From positions 112,862,566 to 112,926,565 of the forward strand of contig CM076846.1 of assembly GCA_039519185.1 (NCBI GenBank): 64,000 nt of DNA, given 5' to 3'. Under the pieces are notes generated by a model that ran no database searches, had not been told where the DNA came from, and saw only the letters and a list, made by a program, of their open reading frames with translations. The position numbers were made by a program, and so were the translations under genes. Of the stretch, positions 1 to 8,210 are shown one piece after another (the first letter of the stretch is position 1; every line of letters begins with the position of its first letter). Source of the stretch: Astragalus membranaceus (taxonomy: Eukaryota; Streptophyta; Magnoliopsida; Fabales; Fabaceae).

Positions 1-2
1 CC

Positions 3-1439
3 TTGCTCAAATCCTTCATTAGTGATACTAGAACAGCTAGGCAAGCACACGAGGCATCTATAAAGAATTTGGAAAATCAAGTGGGACAATTAGCAACAGC
101 TCTGTATCAAAGACCAACAGGTACACTACCATCAAACACAGAAGCTACCACATCCCACAGGCCAAGTAAGGAACAGATGAAAGCCATTTCTCTTAGAAAT
201 GGAAAGGATCTTGCAAAACCTTATGAGATTGAAAGAGAAGGAAAGGGAGAAAATGAAAAAAATAAAAACAGAAAAGAAAAAAGTTTGCAAGATGCAGAAG
301 CACCTCATGCACCTACATCTCAAGAAGTTCAAATACCAAGGTTAGTTCCTGAATACCCTCCTCCTCCTTATCCTCAAAGATTAAAAAGGGCACATGAGGA
401 GAAGCAATTCAGTAAGTTTCTTGAAATTTTAAAACAATTACACATCAATGTTCCCTTAGTTGAAGCACTTCAACAAATGCATAATTATGCTAAATTCATG
501 AAAGATGTGCTTTCAAAAAGAAAAAGATTAGGGTATTTTGAAACAGTTGCCATATCTGAAGAATGTAGTCTAATTTTGCAAAATAAAGTTCCAAGGAAAT
601 TGAAGGATCCTGGCAGTTTTACAATTCCATTCTCAATTGGAAAATTTTATACAGGTCGTGCATTATGTGACTTGGGTGCAAGTATCAACTTGATGCCTAA
701 ATCCATATTTACACAACTTGGAATTGGAAATGCTAGGCCTACTACACTGACACTTCAACTTGCTGATAGATCAATAGCCTACCCAGAAGGAATTATTGAA
801 GATATTTTGGTTATGGTTGACAAATTTGTGTTTCCTGTAGATTTTGTTATTCTTGATTTTGATGCAGATAAGGAAGTACCAGTCATTCTTGGGAGACCAT
901 TCTTGGCAACTGGGAAAGCACTGATTGATGTACAGAAGGGAGAACTAACCATGAGAGTAAATGACCAAGAGCTGAAATTCAATGTGATGAATGCTTTGAA
1001 GTATCCTGCAGAGGATAATGAAGAATGCTCAGCCATCATCTCTCTTGATCAATTAGTGCAGAAACAACTTCACAAACAACATGATCATCTGATCAATGCT
1101 CTTGCATCTGATGCTCCTGCACTGCTAGGTGAAGACATGGTGGAAAAGGAGAGTGTGGGAAGAAGAAATGAATCAGAAGAAGAAGGGAGTGTTAAAGGGA
1201 TTGAGCTTGAACCAGACCCTAAAGAAGCACTCAACAAACAACCAACTCTCCCAACCCAATGCCCATCTCACAAAAATCCAACTCCACAAACTTTCGTGAG
1301 AGTGTATCCTAATGGGGCAGTGGAATTGTTTGATGAAGCCACCATTTTCACATTCAAAATCAATGGAAAAAGGGTGAAGCTGTATTATGGAGCACATGTG
1401 GTGAGGGATAAGGTCACCACAGAGTTACCAGAACTCTAA
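3..1439 (+). CDS. gag C-terminal region plus aspartic protease (E1), 5' truncated by window
   Basis: An open frame of 478 codons, open at the window edge. The first part is a charged linker typical of the region between gag and protease (KNLENQVGQLA, then SLRNGKDL). A conserved segment around residues 140-180 (EKQFSKFLEILKQLHINVP) matches the block before the protease in Athila-type elements. The protease follows, with the DLGA active site at about residue 223 and the flap/LADRSI block after it; ILGRPFLATG at about residues 292-301 is the second conserved protease motif. Beyond residue 350 the tail is acidic and unconserved, and a short block near the end (VYPNGAVELFD) reads like a conserved C-terminus. 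No frameshift is seen, unlike the homologous ORF in E2. The product would process Gag in the virus-like particle. Confidence 0.85.
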   Translation: MLKSFISDTRTARQAHEASIKNLENQVGQLATALYQRPTGTLPSNTEATTSHRPSKEQMKAISLRNGKDLAKPYEIEREGKGENEKNKNRKEKSLQDAEAPHAPTSQEVQIPRLVPEYPPPPYPQRLKRAHEEKQFSKFLEILKQLHINVPLVEALQQMHNYAKFMKDVLSKRKRLGYFETVAISEECSLILQNKVPRKLKDPGSFTIPFSIGKFYTGRALCDLGASINLMPKSIFTQLGIGNARPTTLTLQLADRSIAYPEGIIEDILVMVDKFVFPVDFVILDFDADKEVPVILGRPFLATGKALIDVQKGELTMRVNDQELKFNVMNALKYPAEDNEECSAIISLDQLVQKQLHKQHDHLINALASDAPALLGEDMVEKESVGRRNESEEEGSVKGIELEPDPKEALNKQPTLPTQCPSHKNPTPQTFVRVYPNGAVELFDEATIFTFKINGKRVKLYYGAHVVRDKVTTELPEL

Positions 1440-1448
1440 CATGAAGCT

Positions 1449-1496
1449 TAGTCTAGCTAAAGACTATAAATTAAGCGCTACTAGGAGGCAACCCAG
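1449..1496 (+). ncRNA. two-hairpin RNA motif, copy 1
   Basis: Ten bases after the gag-protease stop. Hairpin 1: TAGTCT (1449-1454), loop AGCTAA, AGACTA (1461-1466). The linker holds the self-complementary hexamer AGCGCT (1474-1479). Hairpin 2: CTAGG (1481-1485), loop AGGCAA (1486-1491), CCCAG (1492-1496), with one A-C mismatch. The same arrangement recurs at 1651-1700 and 33063-33110 with compensating stem changes. Function unknown; position suggests a role in the element's RNA (packaging, dimerisation, translation or splicing). Confidence 0.7.
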
Positions 1497-3429
1497 ATTT
1501 TTAGGACTAATTGTATTTTGTGTGTTTTTATTTTTACTTTTGCAGGTGTGAATAAGTGGTCTTGTGCAGATGCTGTCAATTATGCAGAATTTTGATGCTG
1601 TAGCACCATGTGCAGCAGCATTCGTGGCTGAAGATATCTACCACAAGACTTAGTCAGGCTGAAGACTCTTAAATCAAGCGCTTATGGGAGGCAACCCATG
1701 ATTTTGAAGTATTAATTATGTTAGTTTTAATTTATATTTTGAAGTGTTTTGTATGAAAACAGGTTAAGAGAATTCCCAGTGCAGCTACACTGCTTGCACC
1801 TGCACTATCAAAATTCTAGTGCTCCTGCATCAAACTCCACAACACCCTTGGGTGAAAATGTAAATGCTGAGAAGAATGTTGCAGAGCAACCTGATGCAGG
1901 TGCACATCTACCACTGATGTACCTGATGCAAGAGCAACTGGTGCAAGTGCATCCAAACTTGAGGAGCCCAAAAAGAAAAGACAGAAGGTGAAGCATTCTG
2001 CAGTGAGGTCTAGCTCAAGGCTAAGGAGTGGGGCATCAAAACAGTAATTATATTTGAATGTTGTTAAATATTATGTTTAATTATGCTTTTGGATAATTAT
2101 ATCTTGCACTATGTTATTTTGTGAACTAATCCTCCTCCCATGGTTTTTATTTTTAAAGAGCAGTGGGGACACTGCTCAACTTTAAGTTGGGGGGAGAAGT
2201 TAATTTATTATATTATGCACGTGTGTTTAACTATAGTATGTGTGTTTGCTTTGATATTTGTTTATGTTAATGTGTGTTTGCTTTGATATATGTTTGTTTT
2301 TACGTGGGTCTACATATTTAAATATGTGTTAGGATTTGATAGATTTGAAGCATGATCAGCTTAAAAATCTTTTTCACAAACATAAACAAATGCACCTCTT
2401 TGAACTGATTTTTAATGATGAAAGGAAGAAAAAAGAAAAGAAGCCCTGTTTTCCTCAAATGACCATTTTTATTATTACTTTGACACATCAAAGCTGAGTT
2501 TTGAAAAGAACCTTGCTACTTAAAGAGCTATCTGATGCAAGAGGAATTTTGAGAAAGCCAAGGTCAAAGCTAAATTTTTACTAAAAATATAGAAGAGCAT
2601 AAAGAATTAAGTTTGGGGGAGTTTTCATGAATACTAAGGCTGAGTATGAGAAACTTAGAGTAGTCAATACCATAGGTTATCAAAAGAGATTACAAAGTGT
2701 CAAATTGAATGTAAATAGCTATATTGGCCTGAATCATAAAGCTGTACCCGTTCCAAAGTGCATGAGAAAAGAAAGAAAAATACAAAAAAAAGAAGAAGAA
2801 AAGAAAACAAAAACAAAGAAAAAAGTATGCATAAGGGGGTCAGTGAGGAGGGCAATATATGCTACAAAAGTCTTGAAAGTAGTCTCAGTGCAGCTGCACT
2901 CAAAGCTCCTGCACCATCAAAATATAGTGCACTTGCACTATAAAAGTTCAGTGCACCTACGCTTCAAAAATGTGATGCACCTGCACTCACTGGATCTGCA
3001 TCAAGAAAAAGCCACCAAAAGTAAGAATACTGCATTGACTCAACAGTTCTGAAATACTCATTCAACGCCCTTTGTTGTGCTTAGAGCCTCCCAGTCTTGA
3101 GGATGTTGTTAGTCTAAATCCATATTTTGAAAAATCTTTAAATTAACCAAACGTGATCTAAATTTTTCAAAGGCTAAGAGAAACTTTTTACTTAGTTTTC
3201 GAATTAATTGGATCTCAGTGGGGCACACACTCACATAAATGAGTTTTAATAACTTTGGATGGTTGGGAATTCAATGGCATAGAGACAAAATTTTCTGAAA
3301 AATAAAGTTCATAATAATGCATTATTTGAAAAATCATTACTTGAAAAGATATGAGCTGATCTGTTCCTCTTAATTATGAAAATCTTATTTGTGTTTACTT
3401 TTTGTCATTACTTGAGGACAAACAATGGT
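1497..3429 (+). other. E1 non-coding 3' region rich in GTGCA/TGCAC palindromic words and PPT-like repeats
   Basis: No convincing protein. Short frames (1749-1991, 2627-3052) show no recognisable domain. The region carries many copies of a GTGCACCTGCAC-like word, for example the perfect palindrome AGTGCAGCTGCACT at 2887-2900 and TAGTGCACTTGCACTA at 2925-2940. Polypurine-tract-like strings (AAGTTTGGGGG and variants) occur near 2184 and 2610 as well as at the true LTR border. A good 3' splice site (U-rich tract then TTTTGCAG) lies at about 1538-1545, just after RNA motif copy 1. Confidence 0.6.
1651..1700 (+). ncRNA. two-hairpin RNA motif, copy 2
   Basis: Second copy, about 200 bases after the first in the same element. 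Hairpin 1: AGTC (1652-1655) with GACT (1664-1667), loop AGGCTGAA, the weakest of the three copies. Linker AAATCAAGCGCT with AGCGCT at 1677-1682. Hairpin 2: ATGGG (1684-1688), loop AGGCAA (1689-1694), CCCAT (1695-1699), five perfect pairs plus a possible T-G wobble at 1683/1700. Stem sequence differs from copy 1 while the loop is identical. Confidence 0.7.
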
Positions 3430-3442
3430 TTAAGTTTGGGGG
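3430..3442 (+). promoter_or_regulatory. polypurine tract of E1
   Basis: TTAAGTTTGGGGG lies directly before the LTR start (TGTGATAACTC). E2 has the equivalent TTTAAGTTTGGGG before its 3' LTR. This is the expected plus-strand primer site. Confidence 0.75.
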
Positions 3443-5608
3443 TGTGATAACTCTATTTTATATAGAGTTATGTATACATCTAAACCTAAATAAATTGCTC
3501 AAATTCAAGTAACTTAAGTGTTAAATATAAGTCTATAAATAAAATAACAACATTCTAAGTTTCAAAGAAGGTTATGTAATGATTTAAGCATTTTGTATAT
3601 ATATTGATATGTTTGATGTGTTTGTTCAGTGCACCTGCAGTTGAAGCACCTGCACCAGATTAAGACAGTGCACCTTCACTTAATGCTCCTGCACTGAAAA
3701 CAAATTTCAAATGCAAGAAGCACCATAAAATCATACCAATGCACCAGCACTTCATTGATGACATCATGCTTAGTCATGGATCACATGGAGCACATGCAAC
3801 TTGCCAATTTCGGCGCCTACCATAGAAGTTAGCTTTGAAGAGTCACTCACTTAGGGACACCTGGTCATCCATTAGTGGACCTCCATTTGTGTTTGAGTGT
3901 GCAATTCAATCTACTGTTTGAAGTTCAGAAATTTAACCATAGTTAACATCTCAAGTTAACTTAATCTCCAAGGAAGTCTCACTTTTTGAAGGCTATAAAA
4001 GGACCCTCACTTCTCATTTGAAAACACACCTCAAGATATCAACAAGATATCCTTAGAATTAGTTTTAGATAGTTTTTAAGTTTTAGGAAGGTAAGGAAGG
4101 AATCGATAACTTCTTTCTTCACTTCCACGTAGTACTAGATAAGTGCGGGGAATCAGTGCACCTACATTGCTTGGGAATTCATGCAAAGGAGCTCCAACTT
4201 GTGTAACCTTTACCTTGTTGCTTTCTTTTATGATTTCAAGTATATAAACATCTTCTATTCAGTTTATATATGTCTTGCAATGTCTAACATGAGCTAAATT
4301 TCTTTAGTTGAGATGTTCTAACCTTAGAATGATCTTTTAAGTTGTTGTGCTTTTATATGATGTATGCATTTGAGTTCTTGTGTAACACTTCTTTCAACAC
4401 TTGTTTTAAGGTTGATTGCTTGAAATAAGTAGATATGTAACAACATACATGGTTTACAATTATGAACTCAATAACTAATAAGGGTGAGTGTTTTAATAAA
4501 GTCTTTGTTAACTTGTTTTAATAAAGAAACCTTTGTTAATTCCATGTTAAGCCCTAGACATAGGATAACATAGTCCTAGGGTGATTTAGTGGGTACTTAA
4601 GAGGAAGGAGTGAACTTATTTAGCATGCCTAGACATAGGAAGCTTGTAATGAGACTCTGAAGAAAGTGACTGAAAAGCACATACTGATGCAACTGCATCC
4701 ACTGCACCTGCACCACTTACATGCACAAAATTCTTGAAAGTGACTTATTTGGTAAAGACATCTCAACTCTCATTCTCAACTGATTTCCTCTACATTCTAT
4801 TATTTATTTGCATTCTGTTTACTTATCACCATCATCCCAATTTGTGAGTTGTGGCTAGTGTTTCGACGCCGGAAAACAGGGGTGTGCTGATTCGGTGGGT
4901 GCCCTGGCTGTTGTTTGCAGTTCTCTCTGACGGGCTCCTCCCCTCTGCCTTCAGCTCTTGAGCCCTTCCCCTCTCCTGGCCTCCACCTCTAACCTCGATC
5001 AGTTGGAGTGTGCTTAATGTGAGGATAGTGAGGTGATGCTGAGTGTTGTGGTATGGCTCTCAATTGGCGGTGGGTGGTGGTGTGTGGGGGCATGCAGGTG
5101 CGGCCCTGTTTCGGAGTTTGGGTCCCTCGATTACAGTTAGCAGTTCTCTTCGCTGGTCTCCTACCTTTGCCTTCAGCTTCTGAGCCCTTCCCAATCGTCT
5201 CTTGGCCTCCATCTCTAACCTCGATCTTTGGGAGTGCGCTTAATGTGAGGATAGTGAGGTGATTATGGCTGTGGTGGTTTGGAGTGTGTGCGCAGTAGGC
5301 AGTGGGTGGAGGTTGTGGGGGTTATTCTGGTGTTGCCCTGCTTCCTTTTTTGGGCTGTCCTGGTCGCCTAAGAATATCTTTTATTAGAACTCTTTGGTTG
5401 TTTATTTTAGGGGCCTTTGTTGGGCTTTCTATTATTGTTTTCATTGCCAAGGGTTTTGGTCTAGTCCCCCCTTGTGATTTCATGTCTTCTCTTTATTTTA
5501 TTAATAAAAACATTTAATTGTGGCTTAAAAAAAAGCTACAAGAGTTAATCCAATCCATGTGGGTTCGATCTTTTATACTACTTGTTTGTGACTATGTATA
5601 CTTGCACA
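3443..5608 (+). repeat. 3' LTR of E1 (interrupted by a LINE fragment)
   Basis: Begins TGTGATAACTC after the polypurine tract and ends ...CTTGCACA at 5608. Without the LINE insert it is about 1.5 kb. A clear TATA box (CTATAAAAGG) lies at 3993-4002, so U3 is roughly 3443-4020. The GTGCACCTGCAC word recurs at 3629-3690, about 4156 and about 4689-4715. The last 70 bases (TCCATGTGGGTTCGATC...) resemble the U5 end of E2 (CCCTGTGGATACGACC), supporting the assignment across the LINE. Confidence 0.7.
4860..5540 (+). mobile_element. LINE 3'-end fragment inserted in the E1 LTR
   Basis: A GC-richer block ends in AATAAAAAC and a short A-run (5527-5534), as plant L1 3' ends do. It carries a direct repeat with a period of about 223 bases: the segment starting CAGTTCTCT at 4918 recurs at 5141, both copies running to ...GAGGATAGTGAGGTGAT. 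Two short frames in it (5053-5262, 5302-5517) have no recognisable domain. LTR-like sequence resumes after the A-run. Target duplications are not clear (only GCTA is shared), so the left boundary is approximate. Confidence 0.55.
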
Positions 5609-5912
5609 TTATCTTTTTCGCACACCAGTCCGCAGGAGAGCGATCTTCCACTTGAAAGCTGTTGGGAGCGGAATCAAGTCCCTCTTGAACTTTGGGACCA
5701 GCCGATCCGGAATTTCCAGCGCGTACTTCATCCGGGTTTCTAGGATCAGAAGCCATTAGTTTGGCTATGATTGGACGATCTGTGCTGACAACCCTGCGGG
5801 TTTGTTTTGTCCTAGCTAGATCGGACCTGCAGAAATGGGGGTATGCCAAGTCAAGTTGAGTGCTAAACAGCGGGTCCACAACCAAGTCGGAATCCGACCT
5901 GACGACCCCCAC
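5609..5912 (-). CDS. N-terminal part of the Tat A antisense ORF (truncated)
   Basis: Minus-strand frame of about 100 codons starting MGVVRSDSDLVV and containing MASDPRNPDEVRAG; it runs straight into the E1 LTR at 5608, which cuts it off. In Tat B an ORF antisense to pol lies between pol and the 3' LTR (24256-24912) and keeps only its coiled-coil C-terminal part. Here the orientation relative to the Tat LTR (12965-13286, plus) is the same, so I infer this is the N-terminal end of the equivalent antisense ORF. Extra ORFs between pol and the 3' LTR, sometimes antisense, are known in plant Tat-lineage elements. The two pieces do not overlap, so identity as one protein is inference. No function can be assigned. 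Confidence 0.4.
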
Positions 5913-6228
5913 TCTGTATAAATAGATAGGGCTTAAAGAAGTCTCGGCTAGAGCATAATGCGAAAAATGAGCAAATAAAAAGGCACTAACCTCGGAAGAC
6001 GGAAGCTCGGTGTCACTGAACTTGATTGCGTGCTTGGACGATTTTGTTGAACCGAAAGGCTGAGACTCTCGCCACGGTATGCTAGATCGGAAGTTCGAAA
6101 GAAGAAGGCACTAAGTAACGATGTTAGGATCAGTGCTCAGAGCAGTTTGCAAAAACCAGTGCAAATGAAGGAGGTTCTCACCCATATATATATAGGGAAC
6201 CAAGGGCAACGAATTGGGTCTGGGCCTA
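5913..6228. other. Tat A sequence between antisense ORF and CACTA insertion
   Basis: No ORF. Contains a TATAAATAG string (about 5917) and a short TA run near 6185. The sequence continues after the CACTA insert at 12462, with the CTA target duplication at 6226-6228 and 12459-12461. Confidence 0.5.
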
Positions 6229-6244
6229 CACTACAAAAAAATTG

Positions 6245-6580
6245 GTTATTAGCGGCGGAAATTTCCCTCGCAAAATGTCCACTTTCCGTCGCTAATGACC
6301 ATTAGCGAGGGACCTGTTGCATCGCTAAATTGCTCCTCGCTAATGGGATTAGCGAGGGAATCTGAGTCCGTCGCTAATTCCCTCGCTAATGGCAGCCACG
6401 TGGGAAAATTCTGATAGCCACGCGTCCACGTTCCCTCGCTAATTCCCTCGCTAATGCCTAGGCACGTGTCCACTTTCCCTCGCTAATGCCTAGCCACGCG
6501 TCCACTTTCCCTCGCTAATTCCCTCGCTAACGCCTAGCCACGCGTCCAATTTCCCTCGCTAATTCCCTCGCTAATGCCCA
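6245..6580. repeat. left subterminal repeat array of the CACTA element
   Basis: Dense copies of CCCTCGCTAAT and its complement ATTAGCGAGGG. From about 6405 a longer unit repeats about four times: two CCCTCGCTAAT words followed by GCCTAGCCACGCGTCCA. These are the likely binding sites of the element's second protein. Confidence 0.85.
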
Positions 6581-6765
6581 TCTGATTGTATTTTTTTTTA
6601 TTAATCTGCTTTTATACCTGTTTATTTTATTAATAAATAATAAAATCTAAACTACATAAAACAGTTTAAAATTCAAATTCTTCAATAGATAAAAATTACG
6701 AGAATAAAATTTGAATCCACAACACTTAATCTGAAATGTTATAACAAAAACGTTAATCAACAACA

Positions 6766-8057
6766 CTAAAAGCTGCCACCATCAGACTCCTCAGATTGCT
6801 CCTCATCTTGCTCCTCATCTTGCTCATCATCTTCCTCCTCATCTTGCTGCTGATTTTGCTGCATATTCTTAAAATACTTTAACATCATCGCCTGCCTACG
6901 GCTCACCTTCTCAAAGTTTTGCTGCATCTTTTTCATCGCCTCAGAAGAGGTCCTGACCTCCTGTCGAGTATCGTGCAGCTCGTGTCGAGTAGACTATAGC
7001 TCCTGTCGAGTAGACTGTAGCTCCTGCTCCATCTGCCTCATATGCTCTATATCTGCAGGAGTAGAAGCTGGTCGACTGCGTCTTCTGCTGCTCCCGGCCC
7101 TAGACTGGCCATACATGGAGCCAAGGCCCCCGTACCATACAGGCGACCCTTAGACCAACCAACTGTCTTCTCCTAATGTTGATTTGCCAGATCTATCATC
7201 TCAGGAGTAAGTTGGCCAAGTGCTTCAGGGTCCCAGCTCCCCTGAGTTAGCTGAGTCATGAACTCATTTACTTGCTCCTGTTTTGAATAACCACAAATTA
7301 GCGCTCCATTCTGACAAAGCAACATTATATAATACAAATCAATTTGTATATTTACCTGAGTCATCTTGGAGCGCTCATCAACATACTCGCCAGTGTCTTT
7401 CCTCACATGGGTGGCTCTATGCAGCTCAGGAGCAGTGATAGGGCGTCCTGCCTTTTCACTCTGTAAAATGAAACACATTTTCAAAAATTGCTAACTAATT
7501 AAATAATGTAAAAAAACACACACAGATTTGTAAAATAATTTACCAATCTAGCAGCATGCTGAGCCTGGTTGATGGACCCGCCGCAGTGAAGCGAGCCACC
7601 CTTTTCTGAGTTTCTATTGTTTTTGGCGCTTGCAGCATTTTTCTTGAAAGTCTCGGTAGCCCAATGGCTTTTGAAGGCATTCCAATAATCATCACCCATG
7701 AAGTCAGGCTTTTTATCTTTACAGCGGAGCTTATAAAGCAAATCTGAAATCTGAGCGCCCATCCTTTTGAAAAAAAGTCTCCGCACATTGTCATCTTCTT
7801 CTATGTCCCAAGTTACCTTGGTCTGTATTAAGTAAAATAAAAATATCTATTAGTAATTATATTAAACGTTATTAAACATAAAATTTAAACAAACAATATA
7901 AGTAATGACAAAATAATTGACACTTACCCTAAATAAGTCAAGCAGATCCTTCCTGTCATCTTCTTCGACTTTGCTCCACTTTTTATGGAACTTTTGAAAA
8001 TATTTTTTCCGGATGACATAGGTGATGCTTGATGAAGCTACCTTTGCAGGAAGAAGC
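6766..8057 (-). pseudogene. En/Spm second gene (Transposase_24-like), disrupted
   Basis: Spliced minus-strand gene read through exons with good GT/AG borders: 7928-8057, 7544-7822, 7356-7460 and from 7277 down. The second exon encodes the hallmark block of the plant En/Spm family: a W-rich segment ending KNRNSEKGGSLHCGGS. Next come RPITAPELHRATHVRKDTG and a segment on E-Q-V-N-E-F repeats. The last part codes for heptad-like QELQSTR repeats (coiled coil) and a strongly acidic tail (DEEEDDEQDEE) ending at a stop at 6766-6768. Two breaks are visible: a stop at 7173-7175 that needs a frame change to continue, and a CAG-to-TAG change inside the coiled-coil repeats near 6998. Known relatives bind subterminal repeats or assist TNP2; here that is inference. 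Confidence 0.75.
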
Positions 8058-8210
8058 CTGCATAATGAAAGATATATCGAACAATCAAATATATATAAGT
8101 CGTTGCATAATTAACTTTAAAAAAACAAACAATATAATACTTATGCATCACCACGGCTATAAATGACTTTGAGTCTAATACCATTAACAACTGAATTGGA
8201 GCATACTTAC

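Larger units (their letters stand above)
1..5608 (+). mobile_element. E1: Athila-type non-autonomous LTR retrotransposon, 3' part
   Basis: The window opens inside the gag-protease ORF of a Ty3/gypsy element and runs through a non-coding 3' region, a polypurine tract (3430-3442) and one LTR (3443-5608). The 5' LTR lies outside the window. The protease has the Athila-style CDLGASINLMP active site. Between the protease stop (1439) and the LTR there is no reverse transcriptase, RNase H or integrase, so the element would depend on enzymes supplied in trans. The LTR ends inside a minus-strand ORF of a Tat-type element (5609-5912), which marks the insertion site. A LINE 3' fragment lies inside the LTR. 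The boundary at 5608 rests on the TG...CA rule and on resumption of the foreign ORF; the target duplication cannot be checked. Confidence 0.8.

Noticed and set aside
1749..3052. Short ORFs in the E1 3' region as an env-like gene
   Set aside because: No signal peptide, membrane segment or conserved block; frames are made by the repeated GTGCACCTGCAC words.
5053..5517. Two Gly/Val/Trp-rich ORFs
   Set aside because: They lie in a repeated LINE 3' untranslated region and show no domain.
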